From contig JAJYKO010000033.1 of NCBI GenBank assembly GCA_021788565.1, positions 1-15,752 of the forward strand: a stretch of DNA of 15,752 nucleotides, given 5' to 3'. Numbering within the stretch: position 1 is the stretch's first letter; each line of letters opens with the position of its first letter. The position numbers and the translations under genes are program-made. This stretch comes from Chloroflexota bacterium (lineage in GTDB: Bacteria > Chloroflexota > UBA6077). Of this stretch, positions 1-7,340 are shown piece by piece. The notes beneath the pieces are model-generated. The model was not told where the DNA came from. It did no database searches and worked only from the letters and a program-made list of their open reading frames with translations.

Positions 1-1114
1 GATCTGCGCCCGAGAAACCCGCGGTCTGTCGGGCAAGTTGCCCCAGATCCACCTCGGGCTCCAACGGTTTTCCGCGAGAATGAAGGCGCAGGATCGCCGT
101 TCGTCCTCTCAGGTCTGGGCAGTCCACTAGTATCCGCCGGTCGAAGCGGCCAGGGCGCATAAGGGCCGAATCCAGAACATCGGGACGGTTGGTCGCCGCC
201 ATAACCACCACGGCGGAGCTCTGCTCGAACCCATCCATCTCGACGAGAACCTGGTTCAGCGTCTGATCGCGCTCCTCGTTCGCTCCGCCCGCGTTCCGTT
301 TCCGGCCGATGGCGTCGATCTCATCGATGAATATGATACAGGGGGCGCTCTTTTTGGCATTCTGGAAGAGATCTCGGATACGCGCGGCCCCAACGCCCAC
401 AAACATCTCGACGAATTCGGAGCCGCAGCACGCGAAGAATGGCACCCCGGCCTCCCCAGCGGTTGCCCTGGCCAGAAGCGTCTTTCCGGTGCCCGGCGCT
501 CCTGTCAGCAGTATGCCGCGGGGCATTCGGGCGCCCAGGGATGAGAATCGCTCCGGAGACCTCAGGAATTCCACCACCTCGCAAAGCTCCTGCTTGGCAT
601 CATCCGCGCCCGCGACGCTCTCGAAAGTGGGCCAACCGCGGCAGGCGCTCTGCGCGCGGGTGCTGCTCTTACGAAAGGCGAGGAGTGGATTGCCCTGGGA
701 AGCCCAGCCTAACTTCGGACGGAGCAGGAGCGAGCCGATCGCGGCGAGTGCCGCTAGCATGAGTACCGTGGCCAGCGCGCCCATGTTCCAGGGGGCAACC
801 GGCGCCACCTCAGTGGTGACCTCCGAAATCTGCTCCGAAGAGACTCCGTATCGCTGCATACTCTCCAGGAAAGATACGCCAGGCTCCTTCCACGTAGCGA
901 GCCGATCTCCAGATCGGGTAACTAGTTCCACCCTGTCGCCGGCCACCGTGGCCCTAGCTACCGTGCCTTCCCGTATCATTGCCGCGACCCGGCTCACCGG
1001 CACTGACTCCGGCCCCGCGTCACTGCCGGAAAGAACCGCATCCCTCGCCAGGTCACGAACAGTGAGCACGGCGACGGCTATCAACGCTACCAGCATCCAT
1101 TGTGCAGGTTTCAT
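1..1114 (-). CDS. ftsH: FtsH-like membrane AAA+ zinc metalloprotease, N-terminal part (cut by window edge)
   Basis: FtsH proteases are membrane-anchored hexamers that unfold and degrade misassembled membrane proteins and short-lived regulators. The 371 visible residues carry a first membrane helix (about 6-22), a short extracytoplasmic region, a second helix (about 112-131) and the AAA domain from about 164. The domain shows Walker A GAPGTGKT (205-212), the pore-loop segment [17 protein letters not shown] (234-250), Walker B IIFIDEID (260-267) and the second region of homology ending [11 protein letters not shown] (317-327) with arginine fingers R320 and R323. The rest of the AAA domain and the HEXXH zinc site lie beyond base 1, so protease activity cannot be confirmed. 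The start is the first ATG after the ATPase stop, 55 nt downstream of it. Its ribosome-binding site is weak, so translation may depend on the upstream gene. The family assignment is firm. Confidence 0.93.
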   Translation of the reverse strand, partial: MKPAQWMLVALIAVAVLTVRDLARDAVLSGSDAGPESVPVSRVAAMIREGTVARATVAGDRVELVTRSGDRLATWKEPGVSFLESMQRYGVSSEQISEVTTEVAPVAPWNMGALATVLMLAALAAIGSLLLRPKLGWASQGNPLLAFRKSSTRAQSACRGWPTFESVAGADDAKQELCEVVEFLRSPERFSSLGARMPRGILLTGAPGTGKTLLARATAGEAGVPFFACCGSEFVEMFVGVGAARIRDLFQNAKKSAPCIIFIDEIDAIGRKRNAGGANEERDQTLNQVLVEMDGFEQSSAVVVMAATNRPDVLDSALMRPGRFDRRILVDCPDLRGRTAILRLHSRGKPLEPEVDLGQLARQTAGFSGAD

Positions 1115-1133
1115 CGGAGCTATTCCCAGGTTG

Positions 1134-1161
1134 GGGGCCGGGAGACCGCGTTCCCGGCCCC
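1134..1161 (-). promoter_or_regulatory. GC-rich hairpin between ATPase gene and ftsH
   Basis: There is a perfect 10-bp inverted repeat, GGGGCCGGGA (1134-1143) and TCCCGGCCCC (1152-1161), with an 8-nt loop. It starts 8 nt after the ATPase stop codon and ends 19 nt before the ftsH start. No U-tract follows on either strand, so it does not look like a complete intrinsic terminator. It could act as a 3' stabilising or attenuating hairpin that lowers ftsH expression relative to the pump. The inverted repeat is directly visible; the role is inferred. Confidence 0.6.
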
Positions 1162-1169
1162 ATATCTAT

Positions 1170-3968
1170 TCAAGCCGTGACTGCCCTCTTCAAGGGTCGA
1201 TTGTCTCTGCGATCTGTGTCCATCCGGCGCAGGACCGCCTTAGTGACCTCAGCGGCCGTGAACGGGACGAACATCAATGGCAGAACGTACAGCCAATCCA
1301 TTAGCGGCGGTGACTCCACCTCGAACAGCCCCTGCAGCCCGGGTAGATAGAGAGGGGCCAGCAGCAGCAGGAAGGACATTGCCGTCGCAGCTACCATGAA
1401 GCGATTGGAGAAAACCCCCATGGACCAGAGGGATTGCCGTTCGGACCTTGAGGTATACGCTCGCAGCAGCTCTGAGCCTACCAGCGTTGTGAATGCCATA
1501 GTCTGCGCCCCAACAATATCTTCAGGATTCTGCCAGAGTGTGATCAGAAGAGCTGCCAGGGTTGCCGCGGCGATGGCTACGCTCTGAACTACGATCCCCA
1601 CCTGCATCTCCCGGTTGAGTATCGATTCTTTCGTGGGGCGGGGCAGACGGTCCATGATATCAGGGTCTCCCTTTTCCATCCCGAGGGCGAGGGCTGGCAG
1701 ACCGTCGGTTAGCAGGTTGAGCCACAGCAGTTGCACCGGTTGAAGGGGAACCGGCAATCCGACGATCATGGCCAGGAACACGATCAGGATCTCTCCCACG
1801 TTGCAGGAGAGCAGGAAGAAGACGAACTTCCTGATGTTGCTGTAGATAATCCTGCCCTCTTCCACGGCAGCGACGATGCTCGCGAAGTTGTCGTCCGTCA
1901 GCACCATCGCGGCTGTCTCTTTCGAGACGTCGGTTCCCGTGATCCCCATGGCGACCCCGATGTTGGACCGCTTGAGCGCCGGGGCGTCGTTCACGCCGTC
2001 GCCGGTCATTGCGGCCACGTGTCCTCGGGTCTTCAGAGCCTCCACTATCCTGACCTTATGAATGGGTGAAACCCGGGCATATACGTCTATGTCTTCGACC
2101 CTCTCCAGGAACTCCTCATCTGATATGCGGTTCAGCTCTTCGCCTGTCATCACCCGCCTGTCGTCGCTCAGGATCCCTAGCTCCCTGGCGATGGCCATGG
2201 CTGTGTTCCTGTGATCGCCGGTGATCATCACCGACTTGATGCCGGCACGCCTGCAGGTCTCGACAGCGGGCTTAACCTCCGGCCGCGCCGGGTCAATCAT
2301 CCCGAGCATCCCCATGAAGACCAGATCCACCTCCAGCTCTTCTGGAGTGGGGCGTTCCGGCACCGAAGCCAAGGGCTTGTAGGCCACCGCCAGCACCCTC
2401 AATGCCCTGGCGGACATCGCCTCGTTGGCGGCAAGGATGTCGCTTCGGTCTCGCTCCTCCAGCGGCATGATCTTGCCGTTTCGGTAAATTCGGTTGCACA
2501 GGCCGATTAGAATATCCGGAGCTCCCTTGACGTAGGCGGTATAGCCAGAATCGTGAGCAACGCCGTCATGGCTATCGTGTATGGTGGTCATCCGCTTGCG
2601 ATCAGAGTCGAAGGGTATTTCCGCTATCCTGGGATAGCCCTCGTCGATCTCCGTCTTCCAGAGCCCGCCCTTGGCAGCGGCGACCACCAGCGCGCCCTCT
2701 GTGGGGTCCCCGACCATCCGCCACCCCATCCCCTCCTTGGCTTGTTCAGTCCCGACAGCTCCGCCGCCCGTCCCATTCGTCGGCTGCTCCAGCTCCGCGT
2801 CGTTGCAGAGGGTTGCACCCATGAGAAGCAGCTTGAGGTCAGCGGCCGAGGCCGCGCTCTGAGCATTTCCGGACCTCACAAACCTGCCGGAAGGCTGGTA
2901 ACCCTTTCCCTCAACGTCGATCCAGCTGCCGTTCACGTAGATCTGCACCACGGTCATCTCGTTCTGGGTCAGGGTGCCCGTCTTGTCGGAGCAGATGGCC
3001 GTGCAGCTTCCCAGGGTCTCGACGGCGGGAAGCTTGCGGATGAGGGCGTGCCGTCGAACCATCCGCTGCATGCCCAGGGCGAGGCAGATGGTCACGATGG
3101 CCGGGAGCCCCTCGGGCACGGCCGCAATGGCCAGGCTTACCGAGACCATGAACATGTAGAGAACCTGCTCCCCTCGGACCAGGCCTATGGTGAACACGAT
3201 CGCGCAGATCACGATACACGCGATGCCGAGGGTCTTTCCGAAGGACTCCAGCTTCCGCTGTAGAGGGGTATCCTCGTCCTCGTACGACTGGATCATCTCG
3301 GCGATGGAGCCTATCTGGGTGCCCATTCCGGTGCCGGTCACGACCCCCTTGCCGCGACCGTATGTGACCACAGTGCTCATGTAGGCGCTGTTGATTCGAT
3401 CACCCAGCGGGATATCCTCCTTGAGCACCACGTTGTCCCGCTTCTCTACGGGCACCGACTCCCCGGTAAGCGCGGCCTCTTCGATCTTCAGATTCACGGC
3501 CTCCGCCAGCCGCAGGTCGGCGGGGACGTAGTTCCCGGCCTCCAGCAGAACCACATCGCCTGGCACGAGCTCCCCGCTGGGCACGTCCTGGTGAATGCCA
3601 TCCCTGATCACCCGGGCGCTGGGCGCGGCCATCCTCTTCAGCGCAGCCAGCGCCTGCTCGGCCTTCGACTCCTGGACGATCCCCATCACGGCATTGAGGA
3701 TCACGATAGCCATGATCATCCCCGCGTCGGTCAGCTCGCCCAGAACGGCGGAGATACCAGCCGCCACCACCAGGAGCATGATCAGGAAATTCTTAAACTG
3801 CTCCAGCAGCATCTGAAACAGTGACGGCCTCGGCTTTTCCTTCAGCTCGTTTCGGCCGTGCTGTTTCAGCCGCTCTAGCGCTTCCTCGCTCGACAGGCCA
3901 GTGTGAAGATCGGTCCTCAGTTCACTGACTACCGCAGCCAAGTCCTGGCTGTGGGCAACCACGCTCAT
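1170..3968 (-). CDS. Type IIA (SERCA-like) Ca2+-transporting P-type ATPase
   Basis: This is a 932-residue pump that would export Ca2+ (or a similar divalent cation) using ATP. Family motifs are all present: TGES in the actuator domain (168-171), DKTGT with phosphorylated Asp328, KGAPD nucleotide-binding loop (481-485), TGDH (583-586) and GDGVND (656-661). Ca2+-site residues typical of SERCA are visible: PEGLP in M4 (285-289), N723 and E726 in M5, N751/T754/D755 in M6 and a Glu (833) in M8. This suggests two-site type IIA chemistry rather than the one-site PMCA type. The N-terminal '[14 protein letters not shown]' cation-ATPase domain is present. The ATG at 3968 was chosen because AGGAGG stands 7 nt upstream; an in-frame codon 16 residues earlier has no such support. 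A Gly-rich loop at about 399-406 lies in the N domain. The gene sits 11 nt after the stress-protein stop, so the two are probably co-transcribed. Confidence 0.96.
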   Translation of the reverse strand: MSVVAHSQDLAAVVSELRTDLHTGLSSEEALERLKQHGRNELKEKPRPSLFQMLLEQFKNFLIMLLVVAAGISAVLGELTDAGMIMAIVILNAVMGIVQESKAEQALAALKRMAAPSARVIRDGIHQDVPSGELVPGDVVLLEAGNYVPADLRLAEAVNLKIEEAALTGESVPVEKRDNVVLKEDIPLGDRINSAYMSTVVTYGRGKGVVTGTGMGTQIGSIAEMIQSYEDEDTPLQRKLESFGKTLGIACIVICAIVFTIGLVRGEQVLYMFMVSVSLAIAAVPEGLPAIVTICLALGMQRMVRRHALIRKLPAVETLGSCTAICSDKTGTLTQNEMTVVQIYVNGSWIDVEGKGYQPSGRFVRSGNAQSAASAADLKLLLMGATLCNDAELEQPTNGTGGGAVGTEQAKEGMGWRMVGDPTEGALVVAAAKGGLWKTEIDEGYPRIAEIPFDSDRKRMTTIHDSHDGVAHDSGYTAYVKGAPDILIGLCNRIYRNGKIMPLEERDRSDILAANEAMSARALRVLAVAYKPLASVPERPTPEELEVDLVFMGMLGMIDPARPEVKPAVETCRRAGIKSVMITGDHRNTAMAIARELGILSDDRRVMTGEELNRISDEEFLERVEDIDVYARVSPIHKVRIVEALKTRGHVAAMTGDGVNDAPALKRSNIGVAMGITGTDVSKETAAMVLTDDNFASIVAAVEEGRIIYSNIRKFVFFLLSCNVGEILIVFLAMIVGLPVPLQPVQLLWLNLLTDGLPALALGMEKGDPDIMDRLPRPTKESILNREMQVGIVVQSVAIAAATLAALLITLWQNPEDIVGAQTMAFTTLVGSELLRAYTSRSERQSLWSMGVFSNRFMVAATAMSFLLLLAPLYLPGLQGLFEVESPPLMDWLYVLPLMFVPFTAAEVTKAVLRRMDTDRRDNRPLKRAVTA

Positions 3969-3975
3969 TCCGTAT

Positions 3976-3981
3976 CCTCCT
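3976..3981 (-). promoter_or_regulatory. Strong ribosome binding site of the ATPase, overlapping the upstream stop codon
   Basis: AGGAGG on the minus strand lies 7 nt before the ATG at 3968. Its first two bases are the last two of the TAG stop of the universal stress protein. Ribosomes terminating on the upstream gene would therefore sit on the ATPase start, which suggests coupling. This site decides the ATPase start. Confidence 0.85.
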
Positions 3982-4450
3982 AGCACATGATCACGCAGAC
4001 GGGCCGGGCAACCCACAGGGGAGCGCTCCCCGGCGCGGGCTGCCCAAGGATTCTCTGGAGATCGCCTGCGCCCGCGGAGCTCACCACGATCAGGTCAGCC
4101 TCGAATTTCGCGGCGGCGCGACCGATCGCCTCGCCACTATGTCCGGACTCGACGGCCGCTTGCGCCGGGACGCCGTTTGCCTTTGCCAAATCCAGCAAGT
4201 CGTCGACTGCCTGTTTGGCCAACCTCCTCTCTTCACTCAAGACCCGGCGCAGCAGAAAGCTGATTCGGCGAGTGATGGAATCGGGCGCCACATACAGCAC
4301 TATGAGTTGAGCCTGAGCCCGTTGGGCGAGGAAAACCGCGTGCCTGCCGGCCTCTCGAGCCGCGGGGGAGCCATCGGTTGCGTAGAGGATCCGCTCGTAG
4401 TGAGGGAGCCCCTTCAGCGAAAGTCGGTGCTGCTGCATCATCTTCTTCAC
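3980..4450 (-). CDS. Universal stress protein (UspA family)
   Basis: This is a single-domain cytoplasmic protein of the universal stress (UspA, Rossmann-like alpha/beta) family, at most 156 residues. The first strand and signature Asp are seen in 'RILYATDGSPAAREAGRHAV' (20-39; Asp26). The middle has the usual charged helix (about 72-92), followed by 'DLIVVSSAGAGDLQRILG' (119-136) and a final strand 'RPVCVIM'. The ATP-binding signature of this family (G-2x-G-9x-G-S/T) is present only in altered form, GAGDLQRILGQPAPGS (127-142), so nucleotide binding is uncertain. The start is ambiguous: GTG at 4450, or ATG at 4441 or 4438. In-frame ATGs just downstream and only a modest GGTG-type ribosome site leave this open. 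The gene directly precedes the Ca2+ ATPase. Such proteins are known to fine-tune sensors and transporters under stress; a link to this pump is inferred from position only. Confidence 0.85.
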   Translation of the reverse strand: MKKMMQQHRLSLKGLPHYERILYATDGSPAAREAGRHAVFLAQRAQAQLIVLYVAPDSITRRISFLLRRVLSEERRLAKQAVDDLLDLAKANGVPAQAAVESGHSGEAIGRAAAKFEADLIVVSSAGAGDLQRILGQPAPGSAPLWVARPVCVIMC

Positions 4451-4549
4451 CAGCCCTGCGCAGATTCCTCATGATTACCCGGGCTGGTCCCCCGAGCTTT
4501 CGGTAAGAGCGGAGACGGCTTCACGCCCGTCTTAAACCTAAGGCACGGC

Positions 4550-4580
4550 GGTGAAAGCCGGGGGGAACGTCTGGTGAAAG
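4550..4580 (-). repeat. 8-bp direct repeat in the regulator/stress-protein gap
   Basis: GGTGAAAG occurs at 4550-4557 and again at 4573-4580 (CTTTCACC on the minus strand), 23 bp start to start, about two helical turns. It lies in the 157-nt gap (4451-4607) between the response regulator and the stress protein. OmpR-family regulators usually bind direct repeats, so this could be an autoregulatory site. I see no convincing -35/-10 pair in the gap. A 6-bp stem (4513-4518 with 4527-4532) is the only other structure there. The pair may be chance. Confidence 0.25.
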
Positions 4581-4607
4581 AAAAGGGAACAGCTGGTATG
4601 AGGCAGG

Positions 4608-5297
4608 TTAGCTTCTGCCGAACCGGTAGCCGAAGCCGCGCTCGGTGTGGATGTATGTGGGGATTCTGGGGTCGGGTTCCAGCTTCTGGCGGAGTCGCTT
4701 GATGTAGGCCTTCAGATAGTCTCTGTCCTCGACGCACTCCGGTCCCCAGACCCTCGACAGTAGCAAGGCATGGGGCAAAAGCTGCGAAGGGTTTCGCACC
4801 AGCAAGGCGAGGAGCTGGTACTCCGTAGGGGTGAGCATGACCCGCTTTCCACGGACACGGACCTCGGCCTTGCCGAAGTCTACGGACAGGTAGCCATCAT
4901 CGAAGGAAGCCTCAGCGCCGGCGGCTGTCGCGGGCAAGCTGCGGCGAAGCACTGCCCGCGCCCGAGCTATAAGCTCCAGGTGGCCGAACGGTTTGGTTAC
5001 GTAGTCGTCGGCCCCCGCCTCCAGGCCACGCACTTTGTCGATCTCCTCGTCTTTGACCGTCAGCATGATGATCGGTACGTCGGATACGCGCCGGACGCGC
5101 CTGCAAACGTCCAGCCCTCCCAACAGGGGCATGGAGAGATCCAGGATGATCAGCGCGGGCTGATGCGCGAAGAAGATGGCCAGCGCCTCCTCCCCGTTAG
5201 ACGCGGAGTAGATGGTGGAGTCCGGCCAGTGCATCTTGAAGGTCATGGCCACGACCTCGACCACATCGGGCTCGTCGTCAGCTATTAAAATCTTCAT
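4608..5297 (-). CDS. OmpR/KdpE-type response regulator
   Basis: This is a cytoplasmic DNA-binding regulator of 229 residues, the usual length. The receiver domain (1-118) has the acidic pair D8/D9, phosphoacceptor Asp53 in 'LIILDLSMP', the switch Thr80 and Lys102 in 'YVTKPF'. The C-terminal winged helix (about 133-227) has 'MLTPTEYQLLALL' (154-166), a recognition helix around 192-206 and the closing wing 'RGFGYRF' (220-226). It lies 59 nt downstream of the histidine kinase, its probable partner. The ATG at 5297 is well supported by the canonical opening 'MKILIADDE', yet it has no Shine-Dalgarno sequence. It sits in the last unit of a tandem CTAATGA array, in the form TAATG, after five other ATGs in rotating frames. 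Translation may therefore depend on coupling to the kinase or on reinitiation (inferred). Likely targets are the stress protein, pump and protease genes downstream, from position only. Confidence 0.94.
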   Translation of the reverse strand: MKILIADDEPDVVEVVAMTFKMHWPDSTIYSASNGEEALAIFFAHQPALIILDLSMPLLGGLDVCRRVRRVSDVPIIMLTVKDEEIDKVRGLEAGADDYVTKPFGHLELIARARAVLRRSLPATAAGAEASFDDGYLSVDFGKAEVRVRGKRVMLTPTEYQLLALLVRNPSQLLPHALLLSRVWGPECVEDRDYLKAYIKRLRQKLEPDPRIPTYIHTERGFGYRFGRS

Positions 5298-5365
5298 TAG
5301 TCATTAGTCATTAGTCATTAGTCATTAGTCATCGACCACGGGCCATCAGCTAATTGCTAATTGCT
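5294..5365. repeat. Heptamer array A (kinase/regulator boundary)
   Basis: On the plus strand five perfect tandem copies of TCATTAG fill 5294-5328, followed by a partial TCAT. After a short spacer come GCTAATT, GCTAATT and GCT (5349-5365). The left arm carries ATTAG cores and the right arm CTAAT cores, both with 7-bp period, so the two arms can pair imperfectly. The kinase stop codon (5357-5359) is inside the right arm, and the response-regulator ATG (5295-5297) is inside the first left unit. The array belongs to the same family as arrays B and C. Function is unknown. Confidence 0.9.
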
Positions 5366-7075
5366 CGATACCGGCAGCGTGAAACGCGCGGTTGTACCAG
5401 AGCCGGGGGCGCTCTCCAGTGAGATCTCTCCGCCGTGGAGCTCTACGAGACTCTTCGCGATGGCAAGGCCCAACCCTGTGCCTCCCTGCCCCTCGGCCCC
5501 ATTCGCGCTGTAGAAAGGCTCGAAGGCATGGTCTAGCGCTTCCTGGTCCATACCAGGCCCGTCGTCGTGAACTGAAAACTCGACCATCTCTCCGTCCGCG
5601 CGAACTTCGATCACGATGTTCCCCTTCCGCTGAGTGAATTTGCAGGCGTTGGAGAGAAGATTCACCAGAACATGCTCTATCTTCCGTCGGTCGGCCTCTA
5701 CCTGGGGTAGGTCTGGATCGAGTCTGACCTCAACGCCCTGCTCCCGTGAATCCACCAGCAGCTTCACGCTGGCCACAGCATCATCGATCAAGGTTCTCGG
5801 AGATACGGGCTGCGACGCAATGTTGATCCGGCTGCTCTTCAGACGTGACATATCGAGCAGGTCGGCTACCAGGTTGTCCAGCCGAAGGCTGTTTCGTGCG
5901 ACGTTCTGCACAAGCTTCCTCTGGTCCGCAGTGAGACCGCCTGCTGTGGCCATCAGCAGGTCCGCCGAAGTGGCTATGGAGGTTATCGGGGTTCGCAGTT
6001 GGTGGGAGACCGTCGAAAGGAACTCGCTCTTCATCTGCTCCAGCTTCTGCAGTCTCTCCACGTTGCCTCGCTCTCGATCATACATTTCCGCGTTGGCGAT
6101 GGCCAGACCGGTGTGGCGGCCCATGGCAGCCAGAAGGTCGAGGTCGTTCTGGTTGATTTGATCGGGCGACGCCACGCCGTTATAGAGGACGCCTATGACC
6201 TCTTCGTCGAGCTTGATGGGAATACAAACCAGTGAACGGCATTTGTAGAAGCTGGGAATCTGTTCGGCTCCCGCGGGCCCGCGCGCAACGTCTGCTATCA
6301 GCAACGGCTGACCGGTCCTGGCCACCACCTCTCCAATAGGATCAAGGTGCGCCTCGCCAAAAAGGCTGCCCTGTCTTGAGGCCGGGACTCCATCGAAGGC
6401 CAGTGCCATCCTCGGGTGCTCTCCAGTAGGGAAGAGACATACGGCGGTGAATTCCGCGTTGATGGCTCGCCTAGCTAATCGAGCGATACCGTCCAGCGTC
6501 TTCTCCAGATCGAGCTTCGAGCCCAATTCCAGGCTCATTAACTCGTTTAATGCGCTCAGGCGCGAGTTCACGTCTTCCTCGGCCTTTCGGAGCCGCCTCT
6601 CCGTCTCAATCTGCCTCACGAAAAAGGTGGCGATGATTCCGACGAACAGAAGTGAAGTGACCCGACCAACTAGAACCTCGATGGAGGATTGATGCCAATC
6701 CCAGTTCGGTAGCGGGATACAGATAGCGGGGTAGAGGAGCGCGATTATTGCGGTGAAGCCAAGGCTCTCGGTTGATTTCAGATGAACAGCGGCTACAAGT
6801 AGGGTGAGGAAGTAGAGCACGAACAGGCTGCTGTGCCACCCACCCGCCGTGACGATGCCCGCGGAGAACGCCACAGTATCGATAGCGAGTACGCGACCAG
6901 GGGTGAGCCCTCTCCATCGGCGCTGAGCCATGCTGATTGCGAGATTGTACGCGACCAGCACAAGGATCACCGCTTCAGGCTCATGGGAAAAGCCAACCGG
7001 AATCGGCGCCCACAAATTGAGAAGGAGGGCGATGCCCAGGGCAGCCCATCGCAACGTCAGCAGCAGTTTGTCCAT
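5357..7075 (-). CDS. Membrane sensor histidine kinase (six TM helices, GAF, HisKA, HATPase_c)
   Basis: This is a 572-residue sensor kinase that would autophosphorylate and pass phosphate to the neighbouring OmpR-type regulator. Six hydrophobic helices lie at about 3-22, 35-50, 62-78, 82-98, 106-122 and 137-153. A linker helix leads to a GAF domain (about 185-330, 'SLVCIPIKLDEEVIGVL'), then HisKA with the H-box SHQLRTP (phosphorylated His358). The ATPase domain has an N-box VNLLSNACKF (471-480), G1 DDGPGM (504-509), F-box FEPFY (518-522) and G2 GGTGLGLA (531-538). All catalytic boxes are intact. The ATG at 7075 has AAGGAG 4 nt upstream and begins just before helix 1; the frame stays open upstream with weaker candidates at 7117 and 7129. 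There is no periplasmic sensor domain, so the signal is probably sensed in the membrane or by GAF. The TM-GAF-HisKA layout recalls the C-terminal half of KdpD, but no KdpD sensor domain is present. Heptamer arrays flank the gene on both sides. Confidence 0.94.
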   Translation of the reverse strand: MDKLLLTLRWAALGIALLLNLWAPIPVGFSHEPEAVILVLVAYNLAISMAQRRWRGLTPGRVLAIDTVAFSAGIVTAGGWHSSLFVLYFLTLLVAAVHLKSTESLGFTAIIALLYPAICIPLPNWDWHQSSIEVLVGRVTSLLFVGIIATFFVRQIETERRLRKAEEDVNSRLSALNELMSLELGSKLDLEKTLDGIARLARRAINAEFTAVCLFPTGEHPRMALAFDGVPASRQGSLFGEAHLDPIGEVVARTGQPLLIADVARGPAGAEQIPSFYKCRSLVCIPIKLDEEVIGVLYNGVASPDQINQNDLDLLAAMGRHTGLAIANAEMYDRERGNVERLQKLEQMKSEFLSTVSHQLRTPITSIATSADLLMATAGGLTADQRKLVQNVARNSLRLDNLVADLLDMSRLKSSRINIASQPVSPRTLIDDAVASVKLLVDSREQGVEVRLDPDLPQVEADRRKIEHVLVNLLSNACKFTQRKGNIVIEVRADGEMVEFSVHDDGPGMDQEALDHAFEPFYSANGAEGQGGTGLGLAIAKSLVELHGGEISLESAPGSGTTARFTLPVSSN

Positions 7076-7228
7076 GAGGCTCCTTCGCCTTTCGGGCAAG
7101 CACGACATCAGCGACATGGAATGGCTCATCCGGCCCACCACATGATAGACGATGGGTGAACCCGCTGCCACTGGCACACCACCGGATCCCGGCACGCGTG
7201 ACTATGGCACGGCTATTGCCGCCGGTGA

Positions 7229-7316
7229 GCAATTAGTGATTAGTGATTAGCGATTAGAAGGGAAGTTCTCACCCACCGAACTCCACATGCTAATTGCTAA
7301 CAGCTAATTGCTAATA
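7229..7316. repeat. Heptamer array B (kinase/dehydrogenase divergent region)
   Basis: The left arm on the plus strand is GCAATTA, GTGATTA, GTGATTA, GCGATTA (7229-7256). The right arm is GCTAATT, GCTAACA, GCTAATT, GCTAATA (7289-7316). A 32-nt spacer separates them. Both arms keep an exact 7-bp period, and the left arm is roughly the reverse complement of the right. Degenerate units GCTGATG and GCTGATA continue at 7337-7350 across the start codon of the dehydrogenase. This is the same design as arrays A and C. The array fills much of the 265-nt gap 7076-7340, in which I found no confident promoter. Confidence 0.88.
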
Positions 7317-7340
7317 GCTGAGATCGGAGGCTGACCGCTG

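Noticed and set aside
1134..1161. Intrinsic terminator after the Ca2+ ATPase
   Set aside because: The stem is strong but no T-run follows on either strand, and ftsH continues in the same direction.
309..1304. Plus-strand open frame opposite ftsH
   Set aside because: The minus strand carries every FtsH AAA motif in one frame; the plus frame has no recognisable domain.
5294..5328. Tandem TCATTAG copies as a possible CRISPR array
   Set aside because: Units are 7 bp with no spacers between them and no cas genes nearby.
4608..7075. Assignment of the two-component pair as KdpD/KdpE
   Set aside because: The kinase lacks the KdpD N-terminal sensor and USP domains, and the pump nearby is Ca2+-type, with no kdpA or kdpC in view.
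7142..7147. TATCAT on the minus strand as -10 of a kinase promoter
   Set aside because: Good -10 match, but no -35-like hexamer at 16-18 bp upstream; too weak to list as a promoter.
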